64,000 bases of DNA from the NCBI GenBank assembly GCA_944990035.1, contig CALYLX010000072.1, positions 124,001-188,000 on the forward strand, written 5' to 3'. The position numbers and the translations under genes are program-made. Shown piece by piece: positions 55,352 to 64,000 of this stretch; the first letter of the stretch is position 1; every line of letters begins with the position of its first letter. Origin of the DNA: Clitopilus passeckerianus. Taxonomy: Eukaryota; Basidiomycota; Agaricomycetes; Agaricales; Entolomataceae. Under the pieces are notes generated by a model that saw nothing but the letters and a program-made list of their open reading frames with translations, was not told the origin of the DNA and did not search any database.

Positions 55352-55913
55352 ATCCCCTCAAACGATGCCGGCGAGTTCGGTCAGGATGTTTGAAGAACGG
55401 CGAGCTGGAGCACGGTATAGAAATGCAGCTTCGAAACTTTCAATTGATACTGCGTCGAGGGTGGTCAACGATCAAATTGGCTGTAACGTATGTAAGCACC
55501 CATGCGGTCTAGCTTTCCAAAACATGTCATGAAGGAATGTGCCATCGACACTGAAGACATGCTGAGGACGACCATGGGTGATCGTCTTTTGCTTTTCCTC
55601 TTCGGTTTACGTGTTGATTTGTGTGAGATTAGCGCCACCATCAACCTCATGGCTGGCTTCATTTGCAACAGGTCTGCAGAAACCTCCTTGTCTCCGTGTC
55701 CAAATCTCATTAATTTCAAGATTTCGCATCGTTTCCGATCATATTCCTGGCACATTTTCTTCGTATCCTTCCAGATGCCTTCTGGCGGTGTCCTTTCTGC
55801 AACGAGGAGTGATTTTGAAAGCAGTCAGGGAAAGTTTTTAGGGCCTCCAGCACTTTGTTCGCACCCATCACTGCCACCACGGCCAGCTTCGAATACACTT
55901 CTCCTTCCGTCAA

Positions 55914-55925
55914 AATGTATAAAAG
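55914..55925 (+). promoter_or_regulatory. TATA box of the EXPERA/EBP-like gene
   Basis: TATAAAAG at 55918-55925, about 75-80 bases before the ATG at 55998, within a CT-rich leader typical of fungal promoters. Confidence 0.6.
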
Positions 55926-55997
55926 GCCACTGTCAGGTCAGAGGCTGCCTGTTTCCCATTTCTCTCCTCCCCTTCTCTATCGTTTTCTCTGCACCAA

Positions 55998-56814
55998 ATG
56001 GCGCCAAAAACTCATAAGTGGATCTCTGGTTGGTTTCTGCTTACTGCCCCTTTGATGTTATGGGATGCTGGCTATTGCTTGATGCGGTAAGTAATTCGAA
56101 AATCCTCATTTTTAGACTTAGGCTCATTTACTTTTAGGCCACGTTCCATGGTGGGAGGTGACCTGCATTGGCTCTGGAAGTTTTATGACATATACGGAAG
56201 AGTCGACCACGTACGCCCGTTTCTTGTTCGATATGAAACGGCTTCGCTCATGTGATGCTCAGGTATATGGTGTGGATGCATTCAATAATGGCGATGGATT
56301 TGCGGGAGGAGCAGGTCGGTCTTGATTGCCATAGCGAAGCTGTTTTCTTACACTTACCGCCGTCCTTTAGCCGTTATGAACGTCCTCGAAATTCTCACCA
56401 ACGTAGGTCCACCACCAATCTAGGCAATGCATATCAATCACACATTCCCCAACCAGCTCATCTATCTATATCTCGTTCATATCAAATCCTCAAACCTCGC
56501 ACCATTATTTGGGTATACGGGCGCCGTCATGACTCTCGCCAAGACCATCTTATACGTCACCCAAGAATATTTTTGCAGTGGCTGCTCTGTCGGACACAAT
56601 GATTTCATGACCACCTTCTTTTTCTGGATCATGCCCAATACGTGCGTAGCTTCCCCAGCTTCATTAACTTCCCAACTTTAACTAACTCACATTCGATCGA
56701 CTCAGTGTGTGGATCATTTTCTGTACCTCAATCATTTGGAGTTTGGGAAAGGATATTGCTTCCTTTATGAATGCTCCAACTGGCAAGGAGCTTCATAATG
56801 GAAAGATAGAATGA
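55998..56814 (+). CDS. EXPERA/EBP-like membrane protein
   Basis: Start MAPKTHKWISGWFLLTAPLM at 55998. Joining across GT-AG introns gives WDAGYCLMRPRSMVGGDLHW and LWKFYDIYGRVDH, then VYGVDAFNNGDGFAGGA, VMNVLEILTN, LIYLYLVHIKSSNLAPLFGY, TGAVMTLAKTILYVTQEYFC, HNDFMTTFFFWIMPN and VWIIFCTSIIWSLGKDIASF, with stop at 56814. Four hydrophobic segments with the WD near the start and NxxYLYL pattern fit the EXPERA fold shared by emopamil-binding protein, TM6SF and sigma-2 receptor proteins, in the ER membrane. Whether it is a sterol isomerase is not clear; fungal relatives of this type are usually of unknown function. Confidence 0.75.
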
Positions 56815-57736
56815 ATTCCGGAGAAAAGAGAAGATTCTGAAGATGACTTTACCGTACGTAATGAAACGGCGGTCTTATTGTACTGCGTATGATTCTACTG
56901 CCATGTTTTGTAGAGTGTTCCCACACGAATGTAGCGATATTTGAGCCTCGTATTTCTCCGTTCCATGGACTTGCGTCTCGACTTCAGGGGTTTTATTATC
57001 AAGGTGTCCATATCTGAAGCCTACGATGCGAGGATCATCGCGGAGTAATCTTCCTTTTTCTGCAAGCCTTCAGCCCCTGATCACTATAGTTTCCAGCACC
57101 ACACTGCCATTGAACCGCGGCCGTGAAACGAAGCCCACTCATCGTAATAGATAGAGGTGAGGATTAGTAGCCGGTCTATATGGAGAAAGACACGCGCTTA
57201 ACGTATCTTTGATAGATAGATATGCTATCTTATGCCATCCTCTCTGCCGACACTCAGGAACAAGGCAGACACTATAGAAAGGTGAAGCGGTCCTTGATCG
57301 AGTTGGCCCTCCGCCTTCGGCTCAAAGATGAGGAAAGCCTCAGGTCGATATTTATCAGCCCCTTGCACATGACATAACATTCCTCCAGCAACTGGGAGCT
57401 CGTTCACTTCCCTCGGGCAGGAGAGAACTCAGCTAGGCAAGAACTCGACAAGTTATCGACGGTTTTGTCCATCTAACGAAGTCCCACTCGACACCCACCT
57501 GAAATAGGCTGAAAACGTATGGAAACGTCGTCCTTGAGTGCATATGACCTGATCTCTACACCCTACTGGCGCTGAGTACACGGGATATTGATGCGGCTAC
57601 TCAGTCCATACCGGTAAAAAGGAAGTTAGCGACCGCAAATCGCTATATAAGATCCTTGCTGGGAATATGGAGAAACTTCTGCATAAACCCAGTGCCACCA
57701 CCAGCCTTCCCCAGCGCCGAGCGAGAGAAAGGCAAG
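56815..57736. other. Intergenic region
   Basis: About 920 bases without a supportable gene. It should contain the terminator of the EXPERA-like gene and the promoter of the DUF6534-like gene. Confidence 0.5.
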
Positions 57737-59157
57737 ATGGTGACACAAACACCTGAGGCGACAATTACTCACCTTACACTTGATGGGACATTGGGCGCGC
57801 TAGAGGTTGGGATACTGGTGGGGATGTTTCTGTTCGGGCTTGAGACGGTGCAGACGTTCACTTATTATCAGTACGTAGTATGTGTTCTGAAGACTAGGGG
57901 TGATCTAACACTCATTCCTTCCGGTCGATTACAGGAAATTCCCTAATGATTCGCTGAGGCTGAAGCTATTCGTACGTGAGGGTGAACCTAGTCTGGATGC
58001 CCCGTTGAGTGTGATTTTATGTGTTAGGTTGCGTGGGTGTGGCTGCTGGAACTAGCGCATACGGCCCTTTCATCACATTCAATATACTGGGTATGAGTTT
58101 CCATTTGCCTCGGACTTCCCAGACTGACCAGAGATTATAGCTGAGTGTAACCAAATATGGCCATCCAGAGACACTAGTGCACTTTCCGATAACCACGTCG
58201 ATTGTCTGTGTCCTATCGGGCTTGATTGGACCAGCCATACAGGTACCGTCTCTCTCCTAAGGGTGGTTACACCTCGTGTCGCTAACTCTTCATCCCAGGC
58301 TTTCTTTGCCTATCGCATTCTTGTCCTCTCAGAGAGCTACATCATTCCCGTCATTTGCTGGATCCTATCATTTGCCCGTGGCGTTAGCCTTTTTGGCGTT
58401 GCTGCGATCACAATCACCCATTCTGTCGTGGAATTCAGAAGGGACGTCTATTGGTTACCCGTATTCGTGACCACAGTTTCAGCAGCCCTGGATATAACAA
58501 TCGCAGGCACCCTCACGTACTATCTATGGCAGAGGAGGGAGGCTGATTTCAAGGGGTACGCCTCATTTCTCCTGGATGATGGTCAGGTTTGACCGTGTTA
58601 CAGCACTCAGCAGATCATCGATCAGGTTATAAGATACACCATCCGTGAGTAACTTCTCTTTTCCGAAAATAACTCTGGCTGATATCGGGAATAGAGACGG
58701 GGCTATTAACAAGGTGTGTTGCACGTAGATGGGGGCGGGTGGCAAAAGAAACTGATCGGAGGATTGGGTAGCATTGCGACATTAACGTTGCTGATCACGG
58801 TAAGCGACCTCGTGGATTCATGGCTGGCTTTCATACTAAAAACTTCCATGCAGTTCATCACACAAAGCACAAATTTTGCGTGGTTAGGTTTGTTCTACGT
58901 TATATCACGACGTGAGGCTTGTGTCTTCCGTTTCATTTAACCACTGACGAACGTCCGATGAAGTCTTTGCCAACTCTTTAATGGCTTCGTAGGAACTTTC
59001 ATTTCTTGCTCAGTCCATTGAAATTGACTCTCTAACCAGCCTGAATGCGCGAGCTGGCTTGCGTCGCTTCGTAGCTGAACCTGGCGAAACAAACCTCGAG
59101 GCGAGCGCACGAATACCGACCGTAAGCCATAATGTTTTCAGCATTCTTCTAATCTAA
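57737..59157 (+). CDS. DUF6534-like seven-helix membrane protein
   Basis: Start MVTQTPEATITHLTLDGTLG at 57737. About ten small exons give hydrophobic helices: GALEVGILVGMFLFGLETVQ, LFVAWVWLLELAHTA, FPITTSIVCVLSGLIGPAIQ, AFFAYRILVLSESYIIPVIC, VSLFGVAAITITHSVVEF, YWLPVFVTTVSAALDITIAG, then RREADFKG joined to TQQIIDQVIRYTIQTGAINK, IATLTLLIT, NFAWLGLFYVISR and FANSLMASLNARAGLRRF, with stop at 59157. This order, including the LNAR motif after the last helix, is that of the DUF6534/DUF6533-type families that are expanded in Agaricomycetes. Function is unknown; the topology is receptor-like. One splice site (near 58760) remains uncertain. Confidence 0.75.
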
Positions 59158-59623
59158 CCGAGTTCAAAGTTCATGCCAGCTACGGGGACCATAATCAACA
59201 TCGAAATGTCAACGTACCAAGATAGTAATTCCTCAGCTCGTATGGACGAATTGAAGTCGTACCGTGGCGATGTTTGAATTGTCAGGACTCACGCAACAAT
59301 CATTACTAAAGGAAAAGTCGTGTATAATATAATTTGAAGAATATGATTCAAAAAAACAATTTGCCTTAGAACCCGAACATTTCCAGTGGAACATTCTCAA
59401 CTTCAGTCGCCTTTTACCTCCAGGCATTGCATTTCGAGTCTACGTAGTTGGCAGTGCGCGGAGCAGAAGGCAGGACAGCCACAGAGCATAGCCACAGCGG
59501 CAATGGAGAACACGATCCTTGCGTAATGGCAAATGGCCAATGATGTCATCCCTTTGGGGGCCATTTGAGGTCAGTTTCCAGCGTTTGGTGCGTCCACAAA
59601 CTACCCCTCATCCATCTACCATC

Positions 59624-60401
59624 ATGTCCTGGTTCGTTCAAAAAGCTGGAAGAAAGGTGTTCGGCAAGCATCTAGAGCAATACCGACCGGAAGACCCTTT
59701 GTACGAAACTTATGAGGATGAACGAGGTAATGTGAAACGTCGAAAGGTAAGTCGATGGCTAGCCTTTGCGATAGACTTTCCAAAAATTGACTCTAAAATA
59801 TTTACAGCGAGCGATACCACCTGGCTTGTCGAAACGTGATGCCGAAATTCTGAGATCCGTTCAAAAGCGTGCCCATTACCTCGACAAAAGCTTCTCCCTC
59901 TGTGGCTTCAAATTCGGATGGGCTTTCTGGATTGGCCTTATCCCGGTTGCAGGCGACGCCATAGTCGCAGGCATGAACTACGGACTTGTGATTCGGAAAG
60001 CCCGACAAGCCGAAATCCCGCCCTGGTTGTTCACCCAGATGATGACGCATCTCGCCATCGGAACAGGTATCGGCCTGGTTCCATTCGTTGGTGACCTTGT
60101 TGTCGCTGTCTACAAGCCAAACAGCAGGAATGCGGCTTTGTTGTACGAGCTACTTCGAGTCAGGGGTGAACAACTCCTCGCACTCGAAGGTAAAGAGGTT
60201 GACGGGACAAAGAAGAATGGGTTATGGAATCGAAAGAAGGGGAGCACGCCGCCTGTTACGGAGCACGATGCAGAAGAAATTAAGCCCGGCGCAGGAATGT
60301 CGACCAGTGGATTGGCGTCCCCTGAATTCGAGGCCTCATCTTCTGACGAAAAGTCCCAGAAATGGCTCGGCGTAGGAAGTTCTAGTAAGAAAGCCGTTTG
60401 A
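59624..60401 (+). CDS. DUF4112 domain protein
   Basis: Start MSWFVQKAGRKVFGKHLEQY at 59624; one intron (59747-59807) joins GNVKRRK to RAIPPGLSKRDAEILRSVQK. Residues about 70-175 contain the DUF4112 pattern: RAHYLDKSFSLCGFKFGWAF, IGLIPVAGDAIVAGMNYGLV, WLFTQMMTHLAIGTGIGLVP and FVGDLVVAVYKPNSRNAALL, i.e. two glycine-rich hydrophobic segments each ending in G-D. The C-terminal 60 residues are charged and disordered. The protein is likely membrane-bound; its biochemical role is unknown. About 238 residues, usual for the fungal family. Confidence 0.85.
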
Positions 60402-60565
60402 TTTTATCGGTATATCATGTTTGATTCCGAGAGTGCCGCCATTTCAGACGCTAGAGGGCGTTTCGTCGAGAGATTTTCAAACTAGCGGGCTGGGCCAATC
60501 CGCTGCTGATGCACACGAAGTTTGACATGGATGATACAACGAGGAAGTAAACGATCCCGCACATT

Positions 60566-60889
60566 TTATGTAAAGGACACTGTAGCTATTGCTGGTAAAT
60601 CTTTATCCTGTATAGCCATTAGAAGCCTAGTTGCGGTTTGTACGATACTAATACCATAATACACGAACCCTTCTTTCCAAAACTCTCTTAGCATTGCCTT
60701 TTTCGAACGGAATACAGGCGGACTCGAACGGGCCGTTGTTATAGGATGATAGCCATCGAGAAGGAGAAAATCTGAGAAAATCATAACTGTTAGGGGCGCG
60801 GATGTTCTTGTTCGAGGGTAGGAATAGTGAAATCGTACTGCGGCTATCACCAGGCTGTCACCATCATCAGCTGGACTCAGACGCAACAT
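60566..60889 (-). pseudogene. Possible remnant of a membrane-protein gene
   Basis: The minus strand has an open 107-codon stretch ending FWKEGFVYYGISIVQTATRL followed by LMAIQDKDLPAIATVSFT. The last part resembles the segment RDGxxYF with a hydrophobic helix found near the end of DUF6533/6534-type proteins. The upstream part does not look like the family and no start or introns are convincing. Confidence 0.3.
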
Positions 60890-61038
60890 CTTTCCGGCGT
60901 GTTCGGGTTCTGATCATGATGCCTGGAAGACATAGGCTGTTAGACATCAGGACAGGTGCAAAAGAACCTTGGATACGATGATAATGGTGTGGCTAAGATA
61001 TAAATTAAGTCTGGTCCACAAGAAAGCCCACATTCGCG

Positions 61039-61845
61039 ATGCCAATCCCCCGAGAAAAACGACACCTCGTCATTGAAATTCTTGCCTTGCCCTCTACGCT
61101 TCTCATACTCCCAGTGATCATAGCATACGCCGTCGTCTGTTTCGGTGTATTCATAATAATACGCCTCATCACGCTGCCCTGGACGCTAACCTATTTTTCG
61201 TCAAACTGGGGACTCCTCTCTAGGGATAGGAAACTCACGAGAGGATATGCGGAGACAATAGAGGTTCGGAATAGTGATGTCAATGCTTTGTTGCGTTCGA
61301 TAAGGAGGAGGGGAGAGTTCTCGTCAACTGCCAGGTTCTATCCACACAAGGCCGAGAGAGTCTTCTTCTGCGCCCCATACGTCGGAGCATACTCGAGCAC
61401 CACATATCGGTACCCGATGCTCTCAGAAATCTTGATGAGGCTGGAAGATTCTGGCTGGCGACGGGAGGCTATTTACGACCTCTTCATATCGATAGCCACA
61501 GATACAGAAATGGTTGATGAATTGAAGAAGGTCAAGCAGCGAGCCTGCAAGGGTGAAGTTCTTCGCCGAGTATGGAACACGATGTTTCCACCGTCGGCGG
61601 GCAGCTGGGCACTAGGAACTCCAAAGTTGTTGACCGCAGGGAGCAGATTGGTGGTTGACGTAGATGTCAAAGGAGATACGGAGTGGGTGTTGGCAAGGGG
61701 GGCTATCATCCGTCCGAAGGATGAGAAAACTCTACAAGCGCTTTCCAGGTTGGACAAGGTGTTGCCAGAATTATGGAAGTTTGTCGAGAAAGAGGACGAC
61801 CTGAAGGAAGAGGGATGGTGGCAATACGTCGTACGGTATGATTGA
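61039..61845 (+). CDS. Membrane-anchored hypothetical protein (tandem copy 1)
   Basis: A single-exon frame of 268 codons, MPIPREKRHLVIEILALPST, with a TATAAATTA about 40 bases upstream. The N-terminus has one long or two adjacent hydrophobic helices (LLILPVIIAYAVVCFGVFII, TLPWTLTYFSSNWG). The rest is soluble and mixed: IRRRGEFSSTARFYPHKAER, YRYPMLSEILMRLEDSGWRR, EAIYDLFISIATDTEMVDEL, and a beta-rich end SRLVVDVDVKGDTEWVLARG. I do not recognise the family. A broken copy follows at 62759. Confidence 0.7.
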   Translation: MPIPREKRHLVIEILALPSTLLILPVIIAYAVVCFGVFIIIRLITLPWTLTYFSSNWGLLSRDRKLTRGYAETIEVRNSDVNALLRSIRRRGEFSSTARFYPHKAERVFFCAPYVGAYSSTTYRYPMLSEILMRLEDSGWRREAIYDLFISIATDTEMVDELKKVKQRACKGEVLRRVWNTMFPPSAGSWALGTPKLLTAGSRLVVDVDVKGDTEWVLARGAIIRPKDEKTLQALSRLDKVLPELWKFVEKEDDLKEEGWWQYVVRYD

Positions 61846-62216
61846 GGCGTGTAACTCTTTGAATTTGACAGTTGTAATGTTTGCTTGAATCCGAGGGGAG
61901 GGGCGTCTAAACACCTGCCCTAAATACGCACGTTGCCTCCAACGCCTGAGTGAATCCATGATTCCGATCGGATCGGATGTGCTAGTTGGGCTTCAAGTCT
62001 CATAATGAACCGCTCAAGAAACCCAGCCCGAAGACGACCAGTTTTAGTAAGAATTCAGTCTAATTAAATTGGTATATCATGTTTGGTTCCGAGAGTTTTG
62101 TCACTTCGGAAGGTGGGAGGATGGCTTGTGGACAGATTTCGAACTTAGTTTGGTGCCAGAGCATATAGTTGGCTATCACTACTGGCGTCGGGTGTTGTTT
62201 CTGTCGGGAATTGTGT

Positions 62217-62326
62217 CAAAGAAACCTGTTATACCTGTTTCAGGCGGGTTTCTATGGTAAAAAGGCAGGTTTTCTTGCCTTTTTCTTAGGGAAACATGTG
62301 CCGGAAGGGTATAACAGGTTTCTTTG
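62217..62326. repeat. Fold-back (nested hairpin) sequence
   Basis: A perfect 19-bp inverted repeat, CAAAGAAACCTGTTATACC at 62217-62235 and its complement at 62308-62326, encloses a second perfect inverted repeat AAAAAGGCA / TGCCTTTTT. It is small enough to be a MITE-like or fold-back element between the two tandem genes. No clear target duplication is seen. Confidence 0.7.
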
Positions 62327-62758
62327 GCCGGTTTCCCAAGGTTTTCCGTTGGAAGTAGATTCTGGCGCCAGAAGTGTATGCGGAACACGATTTCAGATCT
62401 GGAGATCGTTTGAAGTATACATTGATTTCCTTCAGGTCTTGAGTCACATCAAGTCGAACTAAGAGAGATAGTAAGCAATGTACGAACTTTCAATTCCAGA
62501 AATCATGGTCCTCTAAATGCATTAGAGTGTGGCCAACGGCGAGGCAGAGATTCTCCTCCGGGGATCGCTTGTTGCTACTGGAGGCCCACTGCCACCATCA
62601 CAGCTGAACTCAAATCTAAGAATATCTTTTACGTTCCTGAGCTTGGAGGGGACTGATAAACGCTGATAAACATCGGATCGCCCGCAAAGTGACCCTGGGT
62701 CTGGTATATGTAGAGGTTTGTTCACAACAAATGAACTCTCAGGATACCCACGTTTGCA

Positions 62759-63560
62759 ATGCCAATTCCCAGAGAAAACCGGCACCCAGCGATCACCACC
62801 CTTGTCGTGCTCTATACGCTCCTGATTCTCCCGCTGGTCGTAGTGTACGTCGTCTTCGTACTTGGTGCCTACCTCCTGGTAGGTGTCACGACGCTACCTT
62901 GAACCCTGACATATTACTCGTCAAACCGGGGTCTTCTGTCGAAGGGTAGAAAACTCACAAGAGGATACGCGGAGACGATAGAAGCTCGGAATCGCAATGT
63001 CAATGCCTTGTTGCGATCGATAAGAAGGCAGGGGCCATTCTCGTCGACTGTCAAGTTCTACCCACACAAAACCGAGAGATTCTTCTGCTGCATCCCTTTT
63101 GTCGGATCCTACTTGAGCACTATATACCGATACCCGATGCTCTCCGAACTCTTCACGAGGCTGGAGGACTCCGGCTGGCGAAGAGAAGCCGTATACGACC
63201 TATTCATATCAATTGCAACGAACACAGAGATGACTGACGAGTTGAGGAAAGTCGCAAAGAGCTTGTAAAAGGGCCATCCCTGGTTTGACACTAAACGGGT
63301 TGGTTCCGCCGTTGAATTTGTTATGGAGCTGGTTAGAAGCACCGCCAAAGATGTTGACCGCGGGAAGGAGGCGTGTAGTTGATGTCGATTTCAAAGGAGA
63401 CACCAAGTGGATATTGGCGAGGGCCGCTGTTATTCGTCCAAAAGATACGAAGACCTTACGGGCGCTTTCCAGGTTGGACAAGGCGTTAGGGATGTGGAAG
63501 TTCGTGGAGAAAGAAGAGGACCTGAAAGAAGAGGGATGGTGGCAATACATCGTGCTGTAG
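62759..63560 (+). pseudogene. Membrane-anchored hypothetical protein, broken copy 2
   Basis: Closely similar to 61039-61845: MPIPRENRHPAITTLVVLYT at the start, a stop (TGA) where copy 1 has Trp in TLPWTLTY, then GYAETIEARNRNVNALLRSI, YRYPMLSELFTRLEDSGWRR and a stop at 63268 after RKVAKSL. The C-terminal part VVDVDFKGDTKWILARAAVI lies in another frame up to 63560. At least one stop and one frameshift, so not functional as a full-length protein. Confidence 0.85.
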
Positions 63561-64000
63561 ATCATCGTCGGCGGCCTTTTGGTGAACTGTTGATGTATGC
63601 ATTCCAAAAGCACGGAGTTAACTACTTGCTAGACCATTCTGCGCCTCCAAACGAGAAGGCTACTGGGCAGGCATCGTACATTCTCCGTAGTGAGGAACCT
63701 CGACGAACGGGCCTGGAACGTGAAAGTTTGTTAAAAGTTTGTGAAGACCAAGGCGGCCTATGTAAAGGTTGAGAGACGTTTTCGTTTGGCAAGCCAGGAG
63801 CCGACAAGCCGCAAAAGGAATCGCGTTTAATTGTCTGTCCTGGCATCACCTGCCCTGAACACACACGTGCAGTATTGATCTTTGACCAGCGCTGAGCTCT
63901 CAATGCCAATGGCAATTGAGATTGACCATAGCCATGTAACGAAACAACTCGGCATGTGGCGAAATCAAGTGCTGTTTGAAGTATGACTCTCAGTGGGCTC
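63561..64000. other. Unassigned end of window
   Basis: No gene is supported in the last 440 bases. Confidence 0.5.

Noticed and set aside
55465..55913. Possible small minus-strand gene (MTEGEVYSKLAVVAVMGANK ...)
   Set aside because: It can be joined with one putative intron, but it overlaps the promoter of the EXPERA-like gene, has no recognised domain and no independent support.

Overview
The window looks like genomic DNA from an agaricomycete-type basidiomycete. Coding exons are split by short (about 50-80 nt) GT-AG introns. The gene families present (NB-ARC/TPR proteins with an MLKL-like N-terminal domain, DUF6534-like and DUF4112-like membrane proteins, an EXPERA/EBP-like protein, a secreted ricin-B-type lectin, a carboxylesterase) are typical of that group. 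This assignment rests on gene families and intron style, not on a marker gene.

Left part (1-34,930) is a nested transposable-element cluster. It starts in a decayed NB-ARC/TPR pseudogene (1145-1850) and ends in the 5'-truncated NB-ARC/TPR gene at 34,932. It contains: a broken Ty1/copia element (minus strand, LTRs 2401-2818 and 9679-10091); three pieces of one Tc1 family (3101-4719, 7630-8221, 32204-32925) and one element of a second Tc1 family (33754-34930); an IS630/Tc1-like transposase pseudogene interrupted by a solo LTR; several copies of a Ty3/gypsy chromovirus; and a PIF/Harbinger element. A 2.24-kb block (5391-7629) is repeated in inverted orientation at 12502-14742. The right arm is followed by chromovirus copy I (14743-32203), which was invaded by chromovirus copy II (17406-24600, target duplication GAATC, LTRs identical by eye) and by the Harbinger element (27130-30577, target duplication TTA). 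The insertion order can be read directly from the sequence.

Right part (34,932-64,000) is mostly host genes: NB-ARC/TPR gene 1 (+), a secreted carboxylesterase (+), full-length MLKL-like/NB-ARC/TPR gene 2 (-), a glutathione S-transferase (+), a secreted lectin (+), a GST pseudogene, a gene built from two tandem modules each carrying a Zn2Cys6-like cysteine pattern plus a decayed paralogue, a low-complexity hypothetical gene (-), an EXPERA/EBP-like gene (+), a DUF6534-like 7TM gene (+), a DUF4112-like gene (+), and a tandem pair of membrane-anchored hypothetical genes of which the second is broken. Tandem duplication (GST plus zinc-module gene; the 61-63 kb pair; three NB-ARC/TPR paralogues) is a recurring theme.

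The most interesting signals are regulatory or mechanistic. (a) The chromovirus carries an 11-nt motif 33 nt downstream of its TATA box that is exactly complementary to the sequence next to its 5' LTR, as expected for Tf1-type self-priming; the unrelated-looking LTR-B family carries the same 11-mer at the same distance. (b) The copia element carries a 12-nt site matching the anticodon arm of initiator tRNA-Met, as expected for half-tRNA priming. (c) Three different LTR families carry TGACTCA (Gcn4/AP-1-like) motifs. (d) The chromovirus has extra small ORFs between integrase and the 3' LTR, one with a C-terminal membrane helix. (e) Several catalytic residues are lost in otherwise open transposase or NB-ARC frames.
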